Origin: an uncultured Lachnospiraceae bacterium
Lineage (GTDB): Bacteria > Bacillota > Clostridia > Lachnospirales > Lachnospiraceae
Reading direction: 5' to 3'
Assembly (NCBI GenBank): GCA_947176505.1
Contig: CAMWQW010000009.1
Span: 62,001 to 126,000, forward strand
Length of the DNA stretch: 64,000 nucleotides
Shown: piece by piece, positions 51,663 through 60,874 of the stretch
How the letters are laid out: every line of letters starts with the position of its first letter
Position numbering within the stretch: position 1 is the stretch's first letter
Made by a program: the position numbers and the translations under genes
The notes under the pieces: model-generated
Databases searched by the model: none
What the model was told of the DNA's origin: nothing
Seen by the model: only the letters and a program-made list of their open reading frames with translations

Positions 51663-53459
51663 ATGTTTAATAAGGTAAAAACATTTTGCATAGAAGTAAA
51701 AGATATATTGAAACTTTTGATAATGAGTTCCAAAACTAATACACTTTTTTTGATTATTACGAATATCATTAGTGGTTTGATGATCCCGCTAGGAATTATG
51801 GTATGGAAATATTTTATTGACAGTGTAGTAGCATCAATAACAACTAAAGTTATTTTAACCCCTGTTTTGATTCTTATTATTCATTATGCTGTAGAGGGAA
51901 TAAATAATTTTATTATGCACATAGAAGAATATTTTGAGCAGATGGAATTTGATTATGTAAATAAATATGTAACATCTCTTACAATAAATAAAACAGCTAA
52001 ACTTGAAATGAGATATTTTGATAAAAAAGAAAATTATGATATGATCCAAAAAGTTAATATGGAGTCTACTCAACGATTAATAAACATTTTAAATATGACA
52101 ATGATTTTTATCCGTAATGTGGTTACGTTAGCAGGAATTATTGGGGTTCTTTTTCTTTTAAACGGATGGATTATATTATTTTGTATTATTGTAAGCATTC
52201 CGGCTGCTGTCGTAAGTTTTAAGATGTCTGGTAAGCAGTATAAAATATTCAATGGACGAATTGAAGATTTAAGGAAAATTGCAGAGGTAAAAAATATACT
52301 TATTAATTACGAGAACATAAAAGAACTTAAAATTTATAGATTAGGCAAATTCTTAGAAGAATATACTCTTAAACTGAACAATAAGTTTATAGGACAAAAT
52401 AAAAGTGTTAGAAAAAAATTTGTTAAGGATATAAGTTTATCAGAAACGCTTCAATTGACAATTTTATATCTTTTAAAGTTGTATGTAGTTTTTAAAGTTA
52501 TATATAGTAATATGTCTATTGGGGATTTGACATTGTTTGTTAGTGCCATAGATAATTTCTATAATTGTATTTCGTCGATGTTTAGAGCTATTATAAAATT
52601 ATATGAAAATGGATTATACATAAAAGATCTGAATTATTTCTTGAGTATTCCAATTCAAGATGACGATACAGGATTAGTTTTTAATAAAAATTATGTTAAA
52701 ATAGAATTTAATCATGTGTATTTTAGATATAGTGATTCAGAAGAGTATGTCCTGGAGGATATATCTTTTTGTATTGAAAATAAAAAATCTTACGCTTTTG
52801 TGGGGATAAATGGTGCCGGAAAAACTACAATGGTTAAATTACTTCTTCGGTTATATGAGCCGACAAAGGGGAATATTACTATTGATGGAGTAGATATTAA
52901 AGATATATCTATAGCTGATTATTGGGAAAATATAGGTGTTGTATTTCAGGAATTTATCCAATATCCATTTGATGTTAAACATAATATTGGATTTGGATGT
53001 GTGGAAAAAATGTCTGATACTGAGCTTATAAAAAATGCAGCAAAAAAAAGTGGAGCATATGATTTTATTGAAAAATTAAAATATGGATTTGATACGAATT
53101 TAAAAAAAGGGTGGGATGAATCAATACAACTATCACTTGGTCAATGGCAGAAAATAGCAATTAGTCGTGCATTTATGCAGGAGTTTCCAATACTTATTTT
53201 AGATGAACCGACAGCATCTGTAGATGCGAAAACAGAATACGAGTTGTATAATAAATTGAAAACACTTATTACAAACAGAACTTGTATACTTATATCACAT
53301 AGATTTTCAACTGTTAAGTTAGTTGATACAATCTTTGTAATTGAAAATCATAAACTTGTAGAAAAAGGTTCACATCAAGAACTATTAGGAAAGAAAGGAG
53401 TATATGCTACTTTATATAATATGCAGGCTGAAGCATATGAGGATGATTGTGAAGGATAG
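51663..53459 (+). CDS. ABC transporter, fused permease/ATPase (locus 3)
   Basis: A 598-residue half-transporter likely exporting peptide 3. Six spans lie in residues about 20-330. Walker A GINGAGKTT, Walker B PILILDEPT and the H-loop LISHRFS are intact, but the signature is LSLGQWQK, where LSGGQ is usual. No N-terminal C39 peptidase domain. Start at 51663 is 8 bases from GGAG; 51657 is also possible. The following protease gene overlaps its 3' end. Confidence 0.88.
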   Translation: MFNKVKTFCIEVKDILKLLIMSSKTNTLFLIITNIISGLMIPLGIMVWKYFIDSVVASITTKVILTPVLILIIHYAVEGINNFIMHIEEYFEQMEFDYVNKYVTSLTINKTAKLEMRYFDKKENYDMIQKVNMESTQRLINILNMTMIFIRNVVTLAGIIGVLFLLNGWIILFCIIVSIPAAVVSFKMSGKQYKIFNGRIEDLRKIAEVKNILINYENIKELKIYRLGKFLEEYTLKLNNKFIGQNKSVRKKFVKDISLSETLQLTILYLLKLYVVFKVIYSNMSIGDLTLFVSAIDNFYNCISSMFRAIIKLYENGLYIKDLNYFLSIPIQDDDTGLVFNKNYVKIEFNHVYFRYSDSEEYVLEDISFCIENKKSYAFVGINGAGKTTMVKLLLRLYEPTKGNITIDGVDIKDISIADYWENIGVVFQEFIQYPFDVKHNIGFGCVEKMSDTELIKNAAKKSGAYDFIEKLKYGFDTNLKKGWDESIQLSLGQWQKIAISRAFMQEFPILILDEPTASVDAKTEYELYNKLKTLITNRTCILISHRFSTVKLVDTIFVIENHKLVEKGSHQELLGKKGVYATLYNMQAEAYEDDCEG

Positions 53460-54627
53460 AATAAATAGAGAGGTAATAAATAATTTAAGTTGTTATTGTA
53501 GAGAAATCAATATGCCAAATTTTCAAATAGCATTAGTTATCAAGTCTGGTTCTATGAGTGAAGAGGTGGGACAGTCTGGTATTGCACATTGCTTAGAACA
53601 TATGAATTTGTTATGGGATAAACATGAACAAGATGAGTATTTTTATGGTCACGGTTATACAAATTACTTTGAAACGGTTTATATTTTAAATTGTAGAATA
53701 TGCGATTATGAAAGGGCAATACAGATAATAGATAACATTATTTCAGGAGTATATATTAATCAAGCTTCATTGGACGAGGCTAAAACTGATGTTATTAAAG
53801 AAATAAATGAAACTCATAATAATGATTTTGAAATTTATAAATATTTGTTTGATAATGAACTTTTAATGCAAAAAGTACCTGTTGGCAAAGCAGCAGATGT
53901 ATGTGGATTATCTTTAGAGAAAATTCGTAGATTTTATTTGGAAAATTATGTAAGCAATAACATGGTAATTTGCATTGTGTCACCATTACAAATAGCAAAA
54001 TATGCAAAAACGCTAAAGAAGTACTTTAAATCAGCTTTAAATAAAGAGTTAATTGCTCTAAATAAAAATTGCCTCCAAACAAATAAATGTATATTGATTT
54101 TGGAGAAGCACAATACGGGATATGAGATATTATTATATAAGCACATTAATCTTGACAAATGGCTGCCGGATGAATTTAGAACAGGTTATGATTTTTTCCT
54201 AGACATACAAAGAAAGAAGTTGTTTGATTATCTTTCATTGGATTATGAGATAATGGGAATTACCTGTTCCCTTAAAAAATTTTTTCAAGAGAATAGAATA
54301 TTAAAAATTCGCATTGTACTAAAGGATGAGTGTACAAATATTTTAGATATAGTGCCAAAAGTTTTATATTCAGAGGTTGAGACGTGCCAGATTAACAGCA
54401 TAAAATCTCAATATGGAGAATATATAAAAAATAAAAAAATATTTTTAAAACATGAAGATTTCTTAAAAGAATGTATAGATGAAGTATTAGGTGTAGAAAA
54501 GGTTACATCTATTGATGCTGAAAGACAAATTTTAAACGATTTACTGGATTTATCTGAACAAGAAATAAAAGATTACTTACAAAAAATGTTTTCAAATATA
54601 AGCATCGTTAGGATTAGCAATTTGTAA
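53437..54627 (+). CDS. M16-family zinc peptidase (locus 3)
   Basis: A 396-residue inverted-zincin protease. The zinc motif HCLEH (HxxEH) lies near residue 50 (SGIAHCLEHMNLLWDK), with the third ligand expected in a Glu-rich helix about 75 residues later (DEAKTDVIKEINETHNNDFE). Residues about 200-390 form the second, non-catalytic half. M16 proteins act in other modified-peptide clusters, for example AlbF of subtilosin, so leader or peptide trimming is likely. It overlaps the transporter gene, and the exact start (53437 or 53443) is uncertain as no clear ribosome site is seen. Confidence 0.85.
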   Translation: MRMIVKDRINREVINNLSCYCREINMPNFQIALVIKSGSMSEEVGQSGIAHCLEHMNLLWDKHEQDEYFYGHGYTNYFETVYILNCRICDYERAIQIIDNIISGVYINQASLDEAKTDVIKEINETHNNDFEIYKYLFDNELLMQKVPVGKAADVCGLSLEKIRRFYLENYVSNNMVICIVSPLQIAKYAKTLKKYFKSALNKELIALNKNCLQTNKCILILEKHNTGYEILLYKHINLDKWLPDEFRTGYDFFLDIQRKKLFDYLSLDYEIMGITCSLKKFFQENRILKIRIVLKDECTNILDIVPKVLYSEVETCQINSIKSQYGEYIKNKKIFLKHEDFLKECIDEVLGVEKVTSIDAERQILNDLLDLSEQEIKDYLQKMFSNISIVRISNL

Positions 54628-54646
54628 ATTAAGTATTTCCTTCTTT

Positions 54647-54672
54647 TTTTCTCCGCAGCTTACTGTGGAGAA
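54647..54672 (+). terminator. Short terminator after the M16 gene
   Basis: TTTCTCC and CAG pair with CTG and GGAGAAA around a 4-base loop with one mismatch. No T run follows directly, so its strength is doubtful. Confidence 0.5.
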
Positions 54673-54776
54673 ATTTACTTTATTCTATAAAAATCCAGTA
54701 ATTTGTATTTGCCTATTTTAAACGAATTGGTTACAATAAAGGGAAGCATTTGATATAGAAGAGGTGGTGATAGAAA

Positions 54777-55493
54777 ATGATACGTGTTGCTGTCTGTGAC
54801 GATGAGATCGGGACTTGTTCTGATATAGAAAAAATGATTTTGGATTTTGCGAAAAGCCATGCATTGCAGATTGAGACGGAGGTATTTTATTCTGGCGAAA
54901 CACTATATTGTTCGATTCAAGATAATTGTATATTTGATATCGTGTTTCTTGATATTCAACTGTTTCAGCTAGATGGAGTTCAGGTAGGAAAACAAATTAG
55001 GGAACAATTAGGAAATGAAAATATTAGCATAGTATATATTTCATCTAAAGATACTTATGCGATGAGTTTATTTCAGGTAAGACCTTTGGATTTTCTCATT
55101 AAACCTATTACAGAGGAAAAGATTGTTGCAACGTTGGAAAAATTTATGCGATTGAATGAAACAAAGAAAAATACTTTTTATTTCAATATAGGAAAATCTA
55201 TTTATAAATTGTATTTAGATGAAATTCGTTATTTTGCCTGTAATGGGAAGAAAATTGAAATATATACAGGAAATGGGATGACAGAATTTTATGGGAACAT
55301 GCATGAGGTAACAGAACAAACCATAGGAAAGGGATTTTGGGTCATTCATAAATCTTTTGTCGTGAATGCTATGTATGTTGCGGCTTACCACTATGATTCT
55401 GTTCAAATGATTGATGGTATGGTGTTGCCAATCAGTCAAAAGTATAGGAAAGCTATGAAAAATTGTTTGACTGAGTTGTATAGGAAGGGGTGA
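54777..55493 (+). CDS. LytTR-type response regulator (third pair)
   Basis: A 238-residue regulator: receiver with VAVCDDE, phospho-acceptor in IVFLDIQLFQLDG and the Lys in FLIKPI. LytTR domain in residues about 130-235 (YKLYLDEIRYFACNGKKIEIY, FWVIHKSFVVNAMYVAAY). A GHKL kinase follows with overlap, but there is no agrB or agrD beside it. It precedes an acyltransferase-like protein and a BceAB-like transporter, so it may control them, perhaps as a response to a peptide. Confidence 0.9.
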   Translation: MIRVAVCDDEIGTCSDIEKMILDFAKSHALQIETEVFYSGETLYCSIQDNCIFDIVFLDIQLFQLDGVQVGKQIREQLGNENISIVYISSKDTYAMSLFQVRPLDFLIKPITEEKIVATLEKFMRLNETKKNTFYFNIGKSIYKLYLDEIRYFACNGKKIEIYTGNGMTEFYGNMHEVTEQTIGKGFWVIHKSFVVNAMYVAAYHYDSVQMIDGMVLPISQKYRKAMKNCLTELYRKG

Positions 55494-56587
55494 ATTTGTT
55501 GACACTTTTATATATGATTATCTTGATTTTTGATGCTATACATATTTTTATACTAATGCGGTTTTGCCATAATTACATTGGCGTGTATCGTGTCAGCAGA
55601 AAGATTTTCGGCATTGTATTTGCTGTATATTGGGTATTGAGTAGTTACATAAGGTTTTTGCCGGTTTCAAAAAAATTTTCAGCTACTAATTCAACCCTGA
55701 TAATTGCAGAGTTTATATTCTTGTTTGCTGTTTCCTTTTTGTATCAAGGGAAAATGATTCGTCGATTTATTATTACGTCTATTCTACCAATCCTATTTTG
55801 GGGTGGGGAACGTACAATCACATTAGTTCTTTTTCATACAACACAAATTAGGAATGAACAATATTTAATAAGCACCATAATTACAACAATCCTTTTTGGT
55901 GTGTTGGAGATTGTTTTAGAAAGGGTAAAAATATCAAGGCAAGAGCAGGAGCAGGAATTATTAAAACAAGAAATTTGTATTTATGAAAATCAATTTGAAA
56001 TTATTCATCAATCACAAAAAAATATTTGTTCTTTAAAGCATGATTTAAAGCACCATATTAAGATGTTGGCTGATCTGATATCCAATGATAAGAAAGAAGC
56101 TGCGTTGGAATACCTTTCTGATATGGGTGCTTTTATGGAAAACAGCGAGGAATATATTTGTTCTGGAAATGAAAGGATTGACAGTATACTGAATTATATG
56201 ATAGCGAAATCCAAAGCAGAAAAAATCAATACAGACTGGAAAATTTTAATTCCGGAATATTTAGATATTTCAACATTTGATATTAATGTTATATTGAGCA
56301 ATCTTTTTGATAATGCCCTAAATGCCCTTTCTAAAGTTGAAGAACCTCATTTGTATATCTTGATGAAGTATGATCGTGGTGTTCTTTGTATTAGCGTACA
56401 GAATAATTGTGTAGATGCACAGCTAGTTGATAGAAAAAACTATTTAACAATTGATATTAATAATGGGCACGGATATGGTTTGAAAAATATACAGCGAATT
56501 GTGGATAAATATAATGGAAATTTGTCTACTGAATATAAAGATGGAATTTTTACTTCAAGCGTTCTTCTATTTATAGCTAATTCATAA
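55490..56587 (+). CDS. GHKL sensor histidine kinase (third pair)
   Basis: A 365-residue membrane kinase with about five spans in residues 1-145, then a coiled segment with the His in CSLKHDLKHHIKMLADLI, and a GHKL ATP domain (LFDNALNALSKVEE; HGYGLKNIQRIVDKYNG). GTG at 55490 overlaps the regulator's stop and follows AGGAAGGGG. The N-terminal membrane part differs from those of the two agr kinases, so its ligand is probably different. Confidence 0.87.
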   Translation: MNLLTLLYMIILIFDAIHIFILMRFCHNYIGVYRVSRKIFGIVFAVYWVLSSYIRFLPVSKKFSATNSTLIIAEFIFLFAVSFLYQGKMIRRFIITSILPILFWGGERTITLVLFHTTQIRNEQYLISTIITTILFGVLEIVLERVKISRQEQEQELLKQEICIYENQFEIIHQSQKNICSLKHDLKHHIKMLADLISNDKKEAALEYLSDMGAFMENSEEYICSGNERIDSILNYMIAKSKAEKINTDWKILIPEYLDISTFDINVILSNLFDNALNALSKVEEPHLYILMKYDRGVLCISVQNNCVDAQLVDRKNYLTIDINNGHGYGLKNIQRIVDKYNGNLSTEYKDGIFTSSVLLFIANS

Positions 56588-56611
56588 CTAATTTGTTATT
56601 TTACAAAGAAT

Positions 56612-56659
56612 GAAATCTATCATTCCCCTCTAGGAAATGATAGATTTCTTATTTTTTCC
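56612..56659 (+). terminator. Terminator after the third kinase
   Basis: GAAATCTATCATT (56612-56624) pairs perfectly with AATGATAGATTTC (56636-56648), followed by TTATTTTTT. Confidence 0.9.
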
Positions 56660-56745
56660 TTGCAAACCTTTATTTTTTCCAATGACAGATTATTGGCGCT
56701 TTGACTTGTTATATTATTGTTATAACTAAACAAGGAGGGATGCTT

Positions 56746-57492
56746 ATGCAAGAACAAAAAATGAGATATTTCCTAATTGATGGAATTAGAGGGTTTGCTA
56801 TTGTAAATATGGTGGTATTCCATTTTTTGTATGATGTATTTATTGTTTATGGTAAAAATCCAATGTGGTATGGGATGACTGCTGTTCATTTCTGGCAGCA
56901 AGCTATTTGTTGTACGTTTATCTTTATTTCAGGTTTTGTTTGGTCATGGGGAATAGAAAGAAATATACGGAGAGGGGTATGTTTTAATGTATATGGATTA
57001 ATTATTTCACTTGTTACACTGATTTTTATTCCATCAGAGACAATATGGTTTGGAATATTGAGTTTTATGGGATGTGCAATTTTACTTATGTTTCCGCTTC
57101 ATAAAATATTTAAACATATTCCGCCTATGCTGGGATTAATAGCTAGCTTTTTACTATTTATCTTGTGCAAACACATACAGTATGGATATATTGGAATTGG
57201 AAATCTGTTTCATATACAACTTCCTGAAATATTTTATTCTATAAAAATGCTAACACCATTTGGATTCCCATTTCCCGGTTTTCAGTCAAGCGATTACTTT
57301 CCGCTTTTTCCGTGGATGTTTTTATATTTGTGTGGTTTTTTTGGAAGCAAGATTTTTATGGGACATTTTTCGTGGCAAAATTTAGCATGTCATAAGATTC
57401 CAATACTATCAATGATTGGCTGCAGAACTATTTGGATTTATCTGATACATCAGCCAATAAGTATGTTGATATGTATTCTATTATTTAATTAA
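56746..57492 (+). CDS. Heparan-alpha-glucosaminide N-acetyltransferase-like membrane protein
   Basis: A 248-residue membrane protein of the DUF1624/HGSNAT-catalytic type. The opening LIDGIRGFAIVNMVVFHFLYD carries the family's conserved Gly-Arg-Gly/Ala and His region. About eight hydrophobic spans follow, with the end WIYLIHQPISM also typical. AAGGAGG precedes the ATG. In bacteria the substrate is unknown; it may acylate a surface polymer. It is followed by a two-gene ABC transporter. Confidence 0.8.
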   Translation: MQEQKMRYFLIDGIRGFAIVNMVVFHFLYDVFIVYGKNPMWYGMTAVHFWQQAICCTFIFISGFVWSWGIERNIRRGVCFNVYGLIISLVTLIFIPSETIWFGILSFMGCAILLMFPLHKIFKHIPPMLGLIASFLLFILCKHIQYGYIGIGNLFHIQLPEIFYSIKMLTPFGFPFPGFQSSDYFPLFPWMFLYLCGFFGSKIFMGHFSWQNLACHKIPILSMIGCRTIWIYLIHQPISMLICILLFN

Positions 57493-57504
57493 AGGAGAAT
57501 GATT

Positions 57505-58266
57505 ATGAACACAATTCTGAAGGTTGTTGATGTTGAAAAATACTATGGTACTAAATCTAATTTAAAAAAAGCACTTGACCACATACAGTTTAATGTAGAT
57601 GCAGGAGAGTTTGTAAGCATTATGGGTCCATCAGGTTCTGGTAAAACTACATTGCTGAATTGCATTTCGACAATTGATATGGTAAGTGATGGACACATTT
57701 ATTTGAATGAACGAGATTTGGCTACGCTTTTACCCAAAGAAATGGCAAGTTTCCGACGTAAGAATCTAGGATTCATTTTTCAGGATTTCAATTTGTTAGA
57801 TACCCTTAGCATTGAAGAAAACATTGCTCTACCTCTTGCTATTAAAAACACTCCGGCAAAAGAAACACATCGTATAGTTACAAGTTTGATGCAACGTCTT
57901 GGAATTGATGATATAGCTACCAAGTTTCCTTCTCAGGTATCAGGAGGTCAAAAACAACGTTGTGCTTGTGCAAGAGCCTTTGTAAACAGACCCAAATTGA
58001 TTCTGGCTGATGAGCCAACAGGGGCATTGGATTCTGTATCAGCCAAACAGTTATTGGAGTTATTGACAGAATTAAATGCACAAGAGAAAGCCACTATATT
58101 AATGGTAACACATGATCCGTTTTCTGCCAGTTATGGAAATCGTGTTCTTTTTCTAAAAGACGGACACTTCAATAAAGAACTTCAAAAAAAGCAGATGAGT
58201 AGGAATGAATTTTATCATTCAATTTTATTAGAAGTGTCAACATTCGGAGGTGAGGAGCCATGTTAA
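57505..58266 (+). CDS. ABC transporter ATP-binding protein (BceA-like)
   Basis: A 253-residue ATPase: Walker A GPSGSGKTT, Q-loop IFQDFNLLDTLS, signature VSGGQKQRC, Walker B LILADEPTGALD and H-loop MVTHDP. It resembles BceA/MacB-type subunits that work with large FtsX permeases in resistance to cell-envelope antibiotics and bacteriocins. AAAGGAG is 7 bases before 57505 (57499 is an alternative). It overlaps the permease gene by 7 bases. Confidence 0.9.
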   Translation: MNTILKVVDVEKYYGTKSNLKKALDHIQFNVDAGEFVSIMGPSGSGKTTLLNCISTIDMVSDGHIYLNERDLATLLPKEMASFRRKNLGFIFQDFNLLDTLSIEENIALPLAIKNTPAKETHRIVTSLMQRLGIDDIATKFPSQVSGGQKQRCACARAFVNRPKLILADEPTGALDSVSAKQLLELLTELNAQEKATILMVTHDPFSASYGNRVLFLKDGHFNKELQKKQMSRNEFYHSILLEVSTFGGEEPC

Positions 58267-60218
58267 GAAAACTATCTCAAAGAAATGCAAAAAGACAGAT
58301 GCTGGATTATATAATTTATATTATTACAATGATAATTACAGTTGCATTATTGCTGTCGTTTAATATGGTTATATTTTCAGAGGAGGTTGCTGTTATTGTA
58401 AAAGAAAAATCTATTTTGCCTTTTTTGATCTTGATGGTTAGTATCTTGGTGGTACTTATTATGAGTTTTCTGGTAAAATACATTGTAATGTTTATTTTAA
58501 AAAGAAGAAGTAGAGAATTTGGCTTGTATATGTTGTTAGGCATTGAAAATGAGGATATAGCAAAGTTATTTATAAGAGAAAATCAGTCAATTTATGGGGG
58601 TGTACTGATAGTTGGATTATTTTTGGGAATATTGTTCTATCAGATAATCAAAGCTGTAATATGTCGGATGTATGCAGTTCCATTTCAATTTTCATTTTAT
58701 GTTTCGACAAAGGCACTTGTCTTAACTTTGATATATATGTGTGTAATTTTGTTTTGGGTTTCTAAAAGGACAAAGAAGGTAATTCGGCAACTTAATGTAC
58801 GTGAATTACTTTATTTAGATAAGTCTCATTCTGCTGTAAAAAGCAAAATACGAAGTAATTTATTTATGACTATTTTTCCGATGATACAAGGTGTTGTTGG
58901 TATTGCAATTATTATACTTTCTGCTTTTAAAAACTTACCAGAGGTTGTAAATACGTTTGCTTTGGTGTTGCTTATAATTGCTACCTATGGTTTCTTTGCA
59001 TTTATGCTTCAGTATTTCCTTTCACGCTTGAAAGATGTCAAATGGAAATATAGCAATAATCGGATTTTTGTTTATCGGCAGTTGACTGAGAAAATGCGTT
59101 GTATGCTTTTTCTTATGGTGGGTGTTTCTGTTTTAATTACGCTTGCCTTGTTTTTTATCAATTGGGGAATCTATTTTTCTAATAAAGTTGATAAGCGTGT
59201 TGAAGCAGTTGCATTCGATATTGCTCTTTTTGAAGATGATGAGTATGCAGATTTCTCACAATATATATCTTATCTCTCAAAAAAAAATAAGTTAGATAAC
59301 AGTTATGAATACAGTTTATATACAGATTTTAACAACAGCTTTTATCAGGAAACTCAAAAAGCGGTTCACGGAAAATTTGGTTTTACTATTTCAAGAACTA
59401 ATACAGATACCTATATGAGTATAAATGATTATATGAATTTGCGTGATATGCTTGGATTGCCCGCTATTACATTTGAAGATAATACTTACATTTTACACTG
59501 TACTTCTGAAAATGTTGTCCCCCTTAAATTGTATGTAGAAAAAAATCCGCTTTTGTTATTAGGGAATACGCAGTATCAGTTTGGCGGTATATACTGTGAA
59601 GATCTTTTACAGCAGGAATTATATGGAAATGGAAATGGTGTCTTAGTTATAGTTCCTGATAACGCAATAGATACCTTGAATTTTCAGATTCAGGTGTTGG
59701 GGATCAACACAAATTCATCTCTATCTCTATCAGAAATTAGCGATTTGACAGCATTTAATGCAGATGTTAAGATAATTTCAAAAACAGGGATACGGAATCA
59801 ATCAGCATCTATGGCAGTTTATACGGTTCTGCCATTATTCTATATTGCTTTTGTATTTTGTGCCATAGCTTGCACAATTCTTTCGGTGCAAATTTTGAGC
59901 GATGCTAAGAAAGAATTTAGAGATTATCAAACTTTGAATTATTTAGGAATTGAAAGAAAGCAGCAAAAAAGACTTTTAAGAAATCAGATACTATTGTTGT
60001 ATTTTTTACCTGCAATTCCTGCAATTTTCATAAATATATTTGCATTTCCGATGATGACAGGAAGTGTTATTAGAGATGCAAGTGGGGCATTACAAATGTT
60101 TTTTATAGTGTCAGGAATTAAACAAGAAATAGTTACCATCAGTTTGTTTTTGTCATTCTTTGTTGTATATTATATCGGTACATTGTTTATATACAAAAAA
60201 ATTATATTTAAAAAATAG
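58260..60218 (+). CDS. FtsX-like ABC permease (BceB-like)
   Basis: A 652-residue permease with about ten spans: a first group in residues 15-300, a large extracellular region (residues about 310-500), and FtsX-type spans at the end (residues about 510-645). The order is that of BceB-type permeases, which sense or remove peptide antibiotics. With BceA-like ATPase upstream, self-protection against one of the local peptides is an attractive but unproven role. Confidence 0.88.
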   Translation: MLRKLSQRNAKRQMLDYIIYIITMIITVALLLSFNMVIFSEEVAVIVKEKSILPFLILMVSILVVLIMSFLVKYIVMFILKRRSREFGLYMLLGIENEDIAKLFIRENQSIYGGVLIVGLFLGILFYQIIKAVICRMYAVPFQFSFYVSTKALVLTLIYMCVILFWVSKRTKKVIRQLNVRELLYLDKSHSAVKSKIRSNLFMTIFPMIQGVVGIAIIILSAFKNLPEVVNTFALVLLIIATYGFFAFMLQYFLSRLKDVKWKYSNNRIFVYRQLTEKMRCMLFLMVGVSVLITLALFFINWGIYFSNKVDKRVEAVAFDIALFEDDEYADFSQYISYLSKKNKLDNSYEYSLYTDFNNSFYQETQKAVHGKFGFTISRTNTDTYMSINDYMNLRDMLGLPAITFEDNTYILHCTSENVVPLKLYVEKNPLLLLGNTQYQFGGIYCEDLLQQELYGNGNGVLVIVPDNAIDTLNFQIQVLGINTNSSLSLSEISDLTAFNADVKIISKTGIRNQSASMAVYTVLPLFYIAFVFCAIACTILSVQILSDAKKEFRDYQTLNYLGIERKQQKRLLRNQILLLYFLPAIPAIFINIFAFPMMTGSVIRDASGALQMFFIVSGIKQEIVTISLFLSFFVVYYIGTLFIYKKIIFKK

Positions 60219-60225
60219 CAATTAT

Positions 60226-60268
60226 AAGCACAGTCTGAAATCAAATATCAATTCAGACTGTGCTTTTT
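60226..60268 (+). terminator. Terminator after BceAB-like genes
   Basis: AAGCACAGTCTGAA (60226-60239) pairs perfectly with TTCAGACTGTGCTT (60252-60265), followed by TTT. It ends the + strand cargo before a convergent - strand operon. Confidence 0.88.
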
Positions 60269-60355
60269 GATTGTTCTTTAGGTGTACATATTAAATAGAT
60301 TAGCGGATAAGAATAGTTTAGGCTACCTTTGATAAAGTGCTTTATTTTTTCTTTT

Positions 60356-60874
60356 CTAACACTGACCTTTAAGGACGATTGTATTCTTTGCTAAAATATG
60401 GCTTTCCATTTTATCATACAATTCATTTAATGAAAATCCGGCTGTTAAAGATAGTGACGGACAATCCAAAGCATAAATATCAAGAGTGTATTTGTGATCT
60501 TTATCCGGTGGAGTTGGACCTACATATCCGTATATAATTTGGGGATCAGTTTCACCAACAAAATCAGATGCAAAACTATTTTTTCCCTGAATTATATTTA
60601 AAGTATTATCTACGCTTATGTTTTCAGGAAGCTCACTTATTTCGCCGGATATGTCACATGCAATCCAATGAATCCACGGAAATCCGCACACGCCTACAGC
60701 ATCAAAATCAATCAGTGTTAGGGCAAACGATTTTGTTCCGCTTGGAACTTCCTCAAAAGTAATCGGAAATGATACTTTGGGGTTGCTCTTATACTGATAT
60801 TCTTCCGCAGCATACTTTGAATACTTTTTCAATAGGTATCCGTTTTCTGTTTCAACTTTGTTTTTCATATTCAT
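60356..60874 (-). CDS. YbhB/YbcL (PEBP) family protein
   Basis: A 172-residue protein of the phosphatidylethanolamine-binding family. Marks are PKVSFPITFEEVPSGTKSFALTLID, FPWIHWIACDI (the DPD/GxxxHW-type ligand pocket), YGYVGPTPPDKDHKYTLDIYALD and a final helix. The bacterial role is unclear. It is the last gene of a four-gene - strand operon and overlaps the MFS gene by 23 bases. ATG at 60874 or 60868. Confidence 0.88.
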   Translation of the reverse strand: MNMKNKVETENGYLLKKYSKYAAEEYQYKSNPKVSFPITFEEVPSGTKSFALTLIDFDAVGVCGFPWIHWIACDISGEISELPENISVDNTLNIIQGKNSFASDFVGETDPQIIYGYVGPTPPDKDHKYTLDIYALDCPSLSLTAGFSLNELYDKMESHILAKNTIVLKGQC

